Positions 7,640-15,818 of a stretch of 62,975 nt of DNA are shown in pieces. The notes under the pieces were generated by a model. The model saw only the letters and a program-made list of their open reading frames with translations, ran no database searches and had not been told where the DNA came from. How positions within the stretch are numbered: position 1 is the first letter of the stretch; each line of letters begins with the position of its first letter. This stretch comes from Clostridia bacterium (lineage in GTDB: Bacteria; Bacillota; Clostridia; Christensenellales; DUVY01). The translations under genes were made by a program, and so were the position numbers. The stretch is taken from the NCBI GenBank assembly GCA_026001225.1, contig BNZQ01000002.1, forward strand, positions 1 to 62,975, read 5' to 3'.

Positions 7640-10600
7640 TTATCCCAATTCATAATTGTGCTGTGCGTTTTCCCTTTGGAGTGCCGGAACGGGGCAACGG
7701 CGTTCGTCGTCACCGTCACCGTTTTCGTCCTCGTCGCCGGTTTCCGTTTTAACCTCGTTTTGAAATTTCGTATCGTCAATGACGAGTTCCGTTTCCCGTT
7801 TATCAAGGTTGAGTTCGGCGTTGATTTTTTCGAGTTCGAGCGTCAGGTCGGTCAGCCTTTGCGCATGCTCGAACGGCTTGTCCAATTCGGCCTGTGCCGT
7901 TACGATTTCGGCGCTGTATGATTCCCGCTTCTCGTTTAAAGCCCGCAAACCGCCCTCTAATCCGTCGAAGAAGTTATCAAGCCTTGTGAGCGTTCCCGTC
8001 GCGCTCTCGGATACGGTCACGCGGTGATCCCCGTTTCCGCGCAACGTTGTTGTACGTTGCGCGTCCAACGCCGTCATCGGTTCGGGGATAATCTCGAAGC
8101 CCTTGTACACGGCCACGGCCTTATTCGCGTTGACAGGCGAACAGATCAAGCCGTGCAAAAGCTCGGCGGCGTCCTTGCGCTCGGTATACTGCTTTCCGGC
8201 AATCGTCATAACAAAGGTTTCAGTCTTGTTTTCGTCGCGCAAAGCAATATCCCGCTCGTACTCCCCTATGCGGCGGCTTATCCTTTCTACATCTTGGGGA
8301 AATTCCTTGGCGATTTTGTCTTGCAGGGCATAACGGTTGTTGCGGTACTGTCTTTCCAAAATCTGTAAATTGCCGAGTTCAGCTTCCGCTTCCTGTTTAC
8401 GCTTGATTAAAGGGTTGCCCGACGTGATAGCCTTGATTTCCGCATACGTCAAGGTCGTTTCGTCAATGTCGGCGGCCTCCCGCACCGTTAATTCCCCGTT
8501 GTTTATTTGCGCGATAAACCGCTGTTTGTTCTCCAAGATTTGATACATATAGCTGTCGAAGGTGCGCTTGGTAACATAGGTATAGATGTCCACCTCGGCG
8601 TTCTTGTTACCCTGCCGGATCGCCCGTCCCTCGCGCTGTTCCAAATCCGACGGGCGGAATGGCGTATCGAGATGATGAAGCGCGACGAGTTTGTTCTGTA
8701 CGTTGGTTCCCGCGCCGCATTTCTCCGTGCTGCCGATCAACACGCGTATCTTGCCCGAACGCACGTTATCGAAAAGGGTTTGCTTGGCAACATCGTTCTC
8801 GGCCTCGTGAATGTAGGCGATCTCGTTTGCCGGGATACCCATTTGCACAAGGTTACGCTTGACATGGTTGTACGCGTCAAAATCGGTCTCGGGGTTGTAA
8901 TCCTCAAACGCGATTTTAGGCGTGGACAGATCGCAAAACACAAGCTGTGTCCCGCGCGTATCGGCGGTATCCCGCCATATCCTGTAAATGTTCTCGGCGG
9001 CGACGTTAATCTTGTATTCGGGGTCGTCGGGCGCGGCGCGGTCAAAGCACCGGGGATCGAGCGCGAGCTTCCGGCCGTCGCCGCACACTTTCAGCATGTT
9101 GTCCACCTCCGGCGATACCTGACGGTTATTGATCCGCTCGGCGCGTTCGGCGATAACCTCGCACAACTCCAAAACTGTGTCCGTGGGCTTGATTGTGACC
9201 ACATGGCGGTTGGCCTTCGGCACGGGCAGGTTGAGCATATCGGCCGTCCGCACGTCCGCAAATTTACGGTACATTTTCAGCAGTTCGGGCAAATTGCAAA
9301 ACTTGGCGAACCGCGTCTTGGAGCGATACCCCTGTCCGCTGGGCGCGAGTTCGAGCGCGGATACCGTTTCCCCGAAGTTCGCCGCCCAATTGTCGAATAT
9401 GAGCAGGCCCGCCTCGGCTAAATCCCGTCGCTGTAAATATGACTGCATGGTGTACATTTCCACCATTGAATTACTTATCGGCGTACCCGTGGCGAACACG
9501 ACGCCTTTTTGTCCCTTGTGCAATTCAGAAAGATAGTCGATTTTCATGTCCAAATCCGACGCCCGCTTGGACGCGGCCTGCGATATGCCCGATACGTTCG
9601 TCATTTTGGTAAACACGAATTTGTTTTTATACTTGTGCGCCTCGTCCACGAAAAGGCAATCCACGCCCAAGTCCTCGAATCTGATGAGATCGTCCTTTTT
9701 ACTCTCCAACAATTCCTTCAAGTCCGCTTCCTTGTTTTTCAAAACCTTTTCCATGATTTTGATTGTCATTCGGCTGTCAGCCTCACCGCGCAATTCGTCC
9801 AACCGCTGCCGGATATTCGATATTTCCTCCTGAACAAGCCGCTGCCGCCTTTCTTGCGAAATCGGGATTTTCTCAAAAGACGACTGCGCCATGATCACCG
9901 CGTCCCAATCGCCCGTGGCTATGCGGGACACGAATTTCAAGCGGTTTTCTTTCTCAAAATCCTTCTTGGTCGCGATAAGCAGGTTCGCCTGCGGGTACAA
10001 CGTCCGAAACTCGTTCGCCCATTGCAAAACAAGGTGGTTCGGCACGATAATCATCGGCTTGTTCGCTAATTTCAACTGCCGGAGTTTCATGGCCGCCGCC
10101 GCGATCTCAAACGTCTTACCGGCACCCACGACGTGGTGCAGGAGGGTATTGCCCGCCGTGATGATCCTTTCCACCGCGTCCTTTTGATAATCTTTCAGTT
10201 CGATTAAGGGGTTCATTTCGGGAAACGTAAGATAGCCGCCGTCATAGTTCGCGAGTACGAGGTTGTTGTATTTCTCGTTGTATATCCGCACCAATTCCTC
10301 GCGGCGTTTCGGGTCGTCGAATACCCACGCCTTAAATTCCTCCTGTATTTTCCGCAAGCACTCCCTCGCGGCTATGGTTTCGGATTTATTGACCACGCGC
10401 CGTTCCGTGCCGTTTTCGACAACCGTGTCGTATATAGTAGGCGTTTGCAAGTTGATGGCGTGTTCAAAGACCGCACATCCGTTCATGCGGCCCGTCCCGT
10501 AAATATTGGTGGCCTCGAACGACCGTCTTGTTTGATTCCCAACCTCTAACTTCCAACTCTGCGTGTACGGGTTAAACGTCAGATTTGTCTGCTCCCGGAG

Positions 10601-13552
10601 CCAACTATTCTTGATCTTAAATTTTTCAAACAGGAATTGCTTGTAGATTTTGACGGGAATCCAGCCCATGCCCATGCGGACGCTGATCTCCGACGCGCCG
10701 AGCGGCGGCGGCTGTACGCGTTCCAACGCCGCTATGTTCTTGGTAAATTCGGGGTTGGCGGCGGCATAGGCCTTTACAAAATCCAATTTTCGCCGCACAT
10801 TGCCCGACAGGTACTCCGCCGCCGCTTCCCACCCCGCGTACCTGTCGCCATCCTCTCTTACGGCTTCGGGGTTGCGGTAAATATACCCGTCCAATTCGGC
10901 TACGACCTCGCCGTGGGTTTTGCCGGTCAGTTCCTCGATAATCCGCAAATCTACGCGGCCGGTTTCGTTCTTGGAAATCTGCAAGGCCTCCAAAGCCGTG
11001 TCCGCGCGGGTCGGGCGCGTGTATTTCCGTATCGTCCGTTTCGAGAATATATCCGTCTTTTTCGCCGTACCGGCCGCCTCGTCGTAGTTTTCAAGGGAGA
11101 TCAGCAGGGTATAGTCCGCGTCCTCGCGGAACAGGTTGCGGTTTGTCCTTGTGTTCAGGCAGCCGTACTGCCGGACAAAGCGGTCGTACATCGCGTTCAG
11201 TTTTTCCTGCTCACGCAGGAGTATCTCGTCGGGGCAGTTCTCGATTTGGACGTTCAAGAGGTTTCGCGTTTGCTGCCGCAAGCCTATCAAGCCTTTCAGC
11301 CGCCATTCTTGGGCTTGCGGGACGTTCTGCGGTATCATCTCGTTATCAACGCGCATATAGATTTTGTCGTCCTTAACGGCATAACAGTAGTTCTTGACGT
11401 TCAGAAAAGCGGGGATAGGCTCGTCCTGCGAACGCTCGGCCGCCCGCGTCCTCACGCGGGGCGCGTATACGTTTTCGGGTAAGTTTTTAACCGCTTCCGA
11501 CAACGCTTCCGACAAATTCCGTCCGTCCGCTTCGCAATAGGTTTCGTCGGCGTTCCCGTACATAATCGCGCCTTTTCTCATCGTCCCCAAAACCATTTCG
11601 GGGTGTGAAAGGTAGTAGCCGTTTACGGGTATGCCGTTTGCGTCCGCGCCGATTTCAAGCCAATCCGCGTTCTGCTCGGCGGCCGCGCCTTTACGAAAAA
11701 ACAGAATGTCCGTCGTGACCTCCGTTCCCGCCGTATTCTTGAAAGCATTATTCGGAAGTCTAATCGCGCCCAAAAGCCGCGCTCTCTCGGCAAACAGCTT
11801 GCGGACGTTCGCGTTTGCCTTGTCAAGCGTTCCCTTGCTCGTGACGATTGCCGCCACGCCGCCCTCGCGGAGTTGATCCAACGTTTTTAGGATAAAATAA
11901 TCGTGGATATATAGCTTGTACTTGTTGTACACGGGGTCGTGGACGGAGTACGCGCCGAAAGGCACATTGGTCGCCGCGCCGTCAAAATAATTATTCGGAA
12001 AGTCCGTTTCCTCAAAGCCCTTGATTTGAATATCCGCGTTCGGATAGAGATACTTGGCAATTTTCCCCGTAAGGCTGTCAAGCTCCACGCCGTAGACCTT
12101 TCCCTTAAAGGTGTCCGGCATCAAGCCCAAGAAGTTTCCCGTCCCTACGGCAGGCTCTAACATAATCCCGTCCGTCAAGCCCATTCGGGCAAGCCCCGTA
12201 TAGATCGCGTCGATCACCGTTTTGGACGTGTAATGCGCGTTAAGGGTAGAAGTCCGCGCCTTTTCGTATTCCGTGCCGCGCAAAAGTTCCTTTAATTCCG
12301 TGTACTCTTTTTTCCAATCCGCGTTGCGGTCGTCAAAGGCTTGCGGGATACCGCCCCAACCGACATACCGCGCTAAAACGTCCCGCTGCTCCTCCGTCGC
12401 GGCAACGGCGTTTGCGCTTTCCAATTCCCGTATCAATTTAATCGCGGCGACGTTGTTACGGTAGCGTGTTTTCGCGCCGCCGAGGTTTTCAAAGTTCGCT
12501 TCGGTCAGCCGATAGTTCGGTAGACGATTTCCGTCAGGATCATCTCGTGTATCTGCCGCTCGATTCGGTTCTCGTACCGCACCCTCGCCAAGAACGACGG
12601 CGCCGGCCGCTCCGGCAACGGGTTCAAGCCGCGCAGCTCCCGCGTCAGCCGCTCCCTCATCGTCCCCGCGTCCCTCTGCGCTTGCAGGAGAAAAGGGGAT
12701 AATTTTCCCGACAGGGTCAAATGCAGGTATAGCGCCGGTTCGTACTCCGCTAAATAGTCCCGCGTCAAAATCCCGTACCGGGTCAAAGGCGTCGAACAAG
12801 GTCTGTTGCTTTCCCTGTTCCGGCGCGGTTGCTTTTTGTTCCCGTTCGGTTGCTTTTTCGGCTTGTCCGTTTGCCTGTATGCGTCGCCGCTCCTCGTTCC
12901 GTTCATTCCGTTTACTCCTGTATTCCGTTATTTTTGTAAACAACAAATCCGCTATTCTTGCCGCCGTTATGCCCGCCGCGACCGCGTCCCGCTCGTTCAG
13001 TTCGGGGTAATCCTCGTACCGTATGTACTCGGACGGTCTATTGTATCGGTTAACCGCGCAAGTGAATACGCCGTCCGTCACGGCTTGCATGAAACTTTCG
13101 CCGCCCGGCCCCGAATCGTGGTTGTCGCAAAAGTCTGCCACCGCCGAATACAGCCTGTCCCTATACGTCCCGCTTGCGTCGTGCGTCCATACGCATTGGC
13201 TTTTCACCGCGTCCAACAGCTGCAAATCCGTGATGCTCTCGCCCTGCTTGTACTCCCGGAAGCCGTAGGTTTGCGACACGTCGAAAAAGTATTTCTTTCG
13301 GTTCGGGTATCTCGCGTCCAATACGGCAATCGCCTTGCTCCCCCGTTTGATCCGGCGGTCGGTCGTTTCGTGCCATTCGTCAAACGTCATCACCCGCGTC
13401 GCGTTCGGATTTTTATTCAGCACCTCCACACATTGATAGAAAGTCAGTCCGTTATTCCGCGAGATAAAGCCGTATAAATCCCGCAACCGCGCCTTGTCCC
13501 GAAAGATACCGTTCCCCGCGCTTTCCCGCGCTTCCGCATACGCCGTTTGCAT
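7640..13552 (-). CDS. Giant methylase-helicase protein of conjugative elements
   Basis: 1970 residues. An N-terminal region (1-215) is followed by an Ala/Glu/Pro-rich linker to about 340. A Rossmann methyltransferase-like domain comes next (EPAVGTGNFLG, then NVPFG near 528 in place of NPPY). A SNF2-type helicase follows, with VGAGKT (about 1142), FVDEAHKYKN (about 1303), GTPISNS and QREGRAIRQG (about 1640), then a coiled C-terminus. Proteins of this build are a hallmark of Clostridia conjugative elements, where they are suspected to act in transfer or antirestriction. The start has GGGGGAAA just upstream. It ends 11 bp before the PP-loop start. Confidence 0.92.
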   Translation of the reverse strand: MQTAYAEARESAGNGIFRDKARLRDLYGFISRNNGLTFYQCVEVLNKNPNATRVMTFDEWHETTDRRIKRGSKAIAVLDARYPNRKKYFFDVSQTYGFREYKQGESITDLQLLDAVKSQCVWTHDASGTYRDRLYSAVADFCDNHDSGPGGESFMQAVTDGVFTCAVNRYNRPSEYIRYEDYPELNERDAVAAGITAARIADLLFTKITEYRSKRNERNEERRRIQANGQAEKATEREQKATAPEQGKQQTLFDAFDPVRDFDAGLFSGVRTGAIPAFDPVGKIIPFSPASAEGRGDDEGAADAGAARLEPVAGAAGAVVLGEGAVREPNRAADTRDDPDGNRLPNYRLTEANFENLGGAKTRYRNNVAAIKLIRELESANAVAATEEQRDVLARYVGWGGIPQAFDDRNADWKKEYTELKELLRGTEYEKARTSTLNAHYTSKTVIDAIYTGLARMGLTDGIMLEPAVGTGNFLGLMPDTFKGKVYGVELDSLTGKIAKYLYPNADIQIKGFEETDFPNNYFDGAATNVPFGAYSVHDPVYNKYKLYIHDYFILKTLDQLREGGVAAIVTSKGTLDKANANVRKLFAERARLLGAIRLPNNAFKNTAGTEVTTDILFFRKGAAAEQNADWLEIGADANGIPVNGYYLSHPEMVLGTMRKGAIMYGNADETYCEADGRNLSEALSEAVKNLPENVYAPRVRTRAAERSQDEPIPAFLNVKNYCYAVKDDKIYMRVDNEMIPQNVPQAQEWRLKGLIGLRQQTRNLLNVQIENCPDEILLREQEKLNAMYDRFVRQYGCLNTRTNRNLFREDADYTLLISLENYDEAAGTAKKTDIFSKRTIRKYTRPTRADTALEALQISKNETGRVDLRIIEELTGKTHGEVVAELDGYIYRNPEAVREDGDRYAGWEAAAEYLSGNVRRKLDFVKAYAAANPEFTKNIAALERVQPPPLGASEISVRMGMGWIPVKIYKQFLFEKFKIKNSWLREQTNLTFNPYTQSWKLEVGNQTRRSFEATNIYGTGRMNGCAVFEHAINLQTPTIYDTVVENGTERRVVNKSETIAARECLRKIQEEFKAWVFDDPKRREELVRIYNEKYNNLVLANYDGGYLTFPEMNPLIELKDYQKDAVERIITAGNTLLHHVVGAGKTFEIAAAAMKLRQLKLANKPMIIVPNHLVLQWANEFRTLYPQANLLIATKKDFEKENRLKFVSRIATGDWDAVIMAQSSFEKIPISQERRQRLVQEEISNIRQRLDELRGEADSRMTIKIMEKVLKNKEADLKELLESKKDDLIRFEDLGVDCLFVDEAHKYKNKFVFTKMTNVSGISQAASKRASDLDMKIDYLSELHKGQKGVVFATGTPISNSMVEMYTMQSYLQRRDLAEAGLLIFDNWAANFGETVSALELAPSGQGYRSKTRFAKFCNLPELLKMYRKFADVRTADMLNLPVPKANRHVVTIKPTDTVLELCEVIAERAERINNRQVSPEVDNMLKVCGDGRKLALDPRCFDRAAPDDPEYKINVAAENIYRIWRDTADTRGTQLVFCDLSTPKIAFEDYNPETDFDAYNHVKRNLVQMGIPANEIAYIHEAENDVAKQTLFDNVRSGKIRVLIGSTEKCGAGTNVQNKLVALHHLDTPFRPSDLEQREGRAIRQGNKNAEVDIYTYVTKRTFDSYMYQILENKQRFIAQINNGELTVREAADIDETTLTYAEIKAITSGNPLIKRKQEAEAELGNLQILERQYRNNRYALQDKIAKEFPQDVERISRRIGEYERDIALRDENKTETFVMTIAGKQYTERKDAAELLHGLICSPVNANKAVAVYKGFEIIPEPMTALDAQRTTTLRGNGDHRVTVSESATGTLTRLDNFFDGLEGGLRALNEKRESYSAEIVTAQAELDKPFEHAQRLTDLTLELEKINAELNLDKRETELVIDDTKFQNEVKTETGDEDENGDGDDERRCPVPALQRENAQHNYELG

Positions 13553-13583
13553 TTACTTTCCCCCTTTTTAATAGTGGGAATTG

Positions 13584-13640
13584 GCGAGGGGAAACCTTTT
13601 GTAAAAGGTTTCCCCTCGCGCTCCCCCCTCTAAAACTTTT
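13584..13640. repeat. Hairpin repeat, copy 1
   Basis: A perfect 17-bp stem (13584-13600 with 13603-13619) around a GT loop, starting GCGAGGGGAAACCTTTT, with the tail GCTCCCCCCTCTAAAACTTTT. It lies between the genes at 13552 and 13647. A near-identical copy is at 14788 and a degraded one at 32450. It could act as a terminator or transcript stabiliser, but the conserved tail after the stem points to a dispersed repeat family. Confidence 0.75.
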
Positions 13641-13646
13641 GTCTGT

Positions 13647-14219
13647 TTAATCCGCTTGATTCTGATTTTCATTTTCCAAAAAGCTTTTTAGAAAATCCGT
13701 TATGCCATTTTTTGTGTCCACGGTTGCGTTCCGGCAATCCAAAAAATGCCAATACATTTTATTGAAAAGCTTTTCACCGCATTTGAGCAACGCCCCGCTC
13801 GTCGGCGTACTCGGTTCCCGCCCGCATCTGACCAAATGCCAACACAGTTTTTCGCAAAAATGAATCCTCTCATAACTGTCGTAAACCTGATACGGCTTGT
13901 TTTGCAGCATCGATTCCTTGAACGCGTCGCGCTCTGCCCGCGCGTTATCCGCGACAATCGCGGCGGGCGTTCGGTCTTGCGTCCTTTTATCCGCGTTCCG
14001 TTCAAAACAATGCTCGCATTTACGATCGTAAAACATGAAACTGTGCCAATCCCGCCCCCGGTCGTCCGTAAAATGCGTTTGGTCGAAAATACTTTTGACC
14101 GTCACTTCAAGCCCGTTCTGCAAAAAGCAATCGCCCGGCCTATACGGTTCCCCGCCGATGTACAAATACTCCCTGCCGTCCTTTAATCCTTTGTCTATAA
14201 TCTCGTCCGTTGTAATCAT
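13647..14219 (-). CDS. Unknown element protein
   Basis: 190 residues from the ATG at 14219, which has AGGAGG immediately upstream and overlaps the preceding methyltransferase stop as ATGA, so it is translationally coupled. The N-terminal part (EYLYIGGEPYRPGDCFLQNGLEV) looks like a small beta domain. CEHCFERN suggests a metal site, and the C-terminal half is helical and Cys-containing. I do not recognise the family. Position between two backbone DNA-metabolism genes suggests an accessory DNA-processing or regulatory role. Confidence 0.6.
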   Translation of the reverse strand: MITTDEIIDKGLKDGREYLYIGGEPYRPGDCFLQNGLEVTVKSIFDQTHFTDDRGRDWHSFMFYDRKCEHCFERNADKRTQDRTPAAIVADNARAERDAFKESMLQNKPYQVYDSYERIHFCEKLCWHLVRCGREPSTPTSGALLKCGEKLFNKMYWHFLDCRNATVDTKNGITDFLKSFLENENQNQAD

Positions 14220-14776
14220 TTTTCCTCCTGCGCTATAAGCGGTCTGTCGTACTTTTTCAATTCTTCTAAAACAAGGCTGCCGGGAAGGATGCTGCGACAA
14301 AAGTACGCGCTTGCAAAGTGGTTGCCCCGCATGTACGCCGTAAGGTTCCCCCGCGTGTGGTAATCGATCCGTTTATCGAACGCCAACAGTTGGAGGCCGC
14401 GTTTGAAATATGCGTACCGCCCGATCCCTTGCAGGCTGTTCAAGGGCAGAAGTACCGCAAATGGCTTGTTCAATGCGTAAAGCCGTTTTAATACCCTGTC
14501 TTTCTTGGAGAACGGCGGATTGGACACGATACAGTCATACGGCTCTGCAGGCGTATACTCGAAAAAGTCTTGCCCGTTCCCAATATGACTGCATACCGTC
14601 CTGTACCCCCGCTCCCGAAAGGCTTGCGCGAACGCCGACCATTCCGCATCGAACGGACACCAAACCGTCCAATCCTTCGGTATGTATTTGACAATCGGCG
14701 CGACGGCGTAAAAGGGCGTGTATACCTCGTCCGACTCCGCGTCCCGTCCGCAGGTCAAATATCCCTTGTTCATCAT
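14216..14776 (-). CDS. Small N6-adenine-type DNA methyltransferase-like protein
   Basis: 186 residues. YDCIVSNPPFSKKD carries the NPPF catalytic motif of amino-methyltransferases, and the N-terminus (TPFYAVAPIVKYIP...VWCPFD) matches the phage and plasmid family that keeps only the methylase core. No separate target-recognition domain is visible at this length. The likely role is adenine methylation protecting the element. It overlaps the next gene by 4 bp. No clear ribosome site precedes 14776 or the adjacent ATG at 14773. Confidence 0.78.
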   Translation of the reverse strand: MMNKGYLTCGRDAESDEVYTPFYAVAPIVKYIPKDWTVWCPFDAEWSAFAQAFRERGYRTVCSHIGNGQDFFEYTPAEPYDCIVSNPPFSKKDRVLKRLYALNKPFAVLLPLNSLQGIGRYAYFKRGLQLLAFDKRIDYHTRGNLTAYMRGNHFASAYFCRSILPGSLVLEELKKYDRPLIAQEEK

Positions 14777-14787
14777 GATTTAGTACG

Positions 14788-14842
14788 GCGAGGGGGAACC
14801 TTTTGTAAAAGGTTCCCCCTCGCGCTCCCCCTCTAAAACTTT
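14788..14842. repeat. Hairpin repeat, copy 2
   Basis: A 17-bp perfect stem (14788-14804 with 14807-14823), starting GCGAGGGGGAACCTTTT, with GT loop and tail GCTCCCCCTCTAAAACTTTT. It nearly duplicates the repeat at 13584 and lies between the convergent-to-divergent methyltransferase and toxin genes. Confidence 0.75.
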
Positions 14843-14879
14843 TATGTAAAACTCTTATCCGATTCTTTCTATGCCCGTC

Positions 14880-14909
14880 TTGACATTTCCTCCGCTTTTG
14901 TGATATACT
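14880..14909 (+). promoter_or_regulatory. Promoter of the PIN toxin pair
   Basis: TTGACA at 14880-14885 and TATACT at 14904-14909, spacer 18 bp, on the plus strand against the direction of the surrounding genes. The expected start of transcription is about 14916, the A of the ATG, so the message may have no leader. Confidence 0.75.
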
Positions 14910-14915
14910 AATAGT

Positions 14916-15392
14916 ATGAGGATACCCCGCCTTTACTTGGAAACGTCGGTGTTTAATTTCGTGTTTGCCGACGACGCGCCGGACAAAAAAGCCGACACTC
15001 TTAAACTTTTCCAAGAAATCAAAGCGGGAAAGTATCAACCGTTTACGTCCGCTTATGTCGTGCAGGAATTGGAAAAAGCGTCGGAGTCCAAGCGTGAAAA
15101 AATGCTCCGCCTGCTCGACGAATATGGCATTGTGCCCTTAATCCCTAACGATGAAGTGACGCGTATTGCCGAGCTTTATATCTCGCACGGCGTCATTCCC
15201 GCTAAATACGATACGGACGCGCTCCATATCGCTGCGGCAACCGTTCTCGATTTGGAGATCATCGCAAGCTGGAATTTTAAGCATATCGTAAAACGTAAAA
15301 CGATTGAACAAACCGGCATTATCAATCTACGCGAGGGATATAAAAGCGTCTTGATATTGTCCCCAAAAGGAGTGACCGAATATGGCAAATAA
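14916..15392 (+). CDS. PIN-domain toxin (VapC-like)
   Basis: 158 residues. The N-terminal strand LYLETSVFNF has Glu where many PIN domains have Asp. YDTDALHIAAA carries the next acidic cluster and ASWNFKHIV is the C-terminal PIN signature. PIN-domain toxins are metal-dependent ribonucleases. No ribosome site is visible before the ATG and the promoter predicts a leaderless transcript. It overlaps the downstream partner by 11 bp. The toxin precedes the presumed antitoxin, the reverse of the usual order. Being plus-strand in a minus-strand operon fits a self-contained addiction module that stabilises the element. Confidence 0.8.
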   Translation: MRIPRLYLETSVFNFVFADDAPDKKADTLKLFQEIKAGKYQPFTSAYVVQELEKASESKREKMLRLLDEYGIVPLIPNDEVTRIAELYISHGVIPAKYDTDALHIAAATVLDLEIIASWNFKHIVKRKTIEQTGIINLREGYKSVLILSPKGVTEYGK

Positions 15393-15576
15393 ATCCGAAC
15401 CGCGCGCTATGCGGGAAATCCATGAGATCAGAGTGCAAATCTCCAAGGAAATGCGGGGGCTGTCCCCCGCCGAAAGAAACGCCCGCACCGTCGAAACCGC
15501 GCGGGAGATTCTCCGCCGCTACGGCTTGAATACGCATTTGACCGATACCCTGCCGGACAGACCGACCGCGATGTAA
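15382..15576 (+). CDS. Putative antitoxin of the PIN pair
   Basis: 64 residues, mostly helical and basic (REIHEIRVQISKEMRGLSPAERNARTVETAREILRRYG). The ATG at 15382 has AAAGGAG nearby inside the toxin's end. No DNA-binding fold is obvious. Small helical proteins with a similar REIHxIR...MSPEER pattern are often next to PIN proteins of this type, so an antitoxin role is inferred from position and overlap. Confidence 0.6.
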   Translation: MANKSEPRAMREIHEIRVQISKEMRGLSPAERNARTVETAREILRRYGLNTHLTDTLPDRPTAM

Positions 15577-15579
15577 CCG

Positions 15580-15816
15580 TTATACCCGCTTTTTGCCCCG
15601 CCGCTCTAAATATTGCTTGTAGTCCGTCAGTTCGCGGTCGTCGCAATGCAATATTTCCTGCACGGCGGCTTGCGTCATTTCCCTGACAATCGTGCGATCC
15701 GGCTCCGATAACTCCGCCGCTTTGCCGCTAATATCCGACAGCTTTTTATATAACTCCGCTTTTCCGTTGAAGTCTATAAGCCCGATAATGTTTAATGTTT
15801 CTCCGCTGAGCGTCAT
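15580..15816 (-). CDS. Small element protein, unknown function
   Basis: 78 residues, helical, acidic to basic (MTLSGETLNIIGLIDFNGKAELYKKLSD...CDDRELTDYKQYLERRGKKRV). It starts 2 bp after the MutS-domain gene and is convergent with the PIN antitoxin gene, leaving only 3 bp between them. I recognise it only as a recurrent conjugative-element hypothetical. Confidence 0.55.
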   Translation of the reverse strand: MTLSGETLNIIGLIDFNGKAELYKKLSDISGKAAELSEPDRTIVREMTQAAVQEILHCDDRELTDYKQYLERRGKKRV

Positions 15817-15818
15817 AT

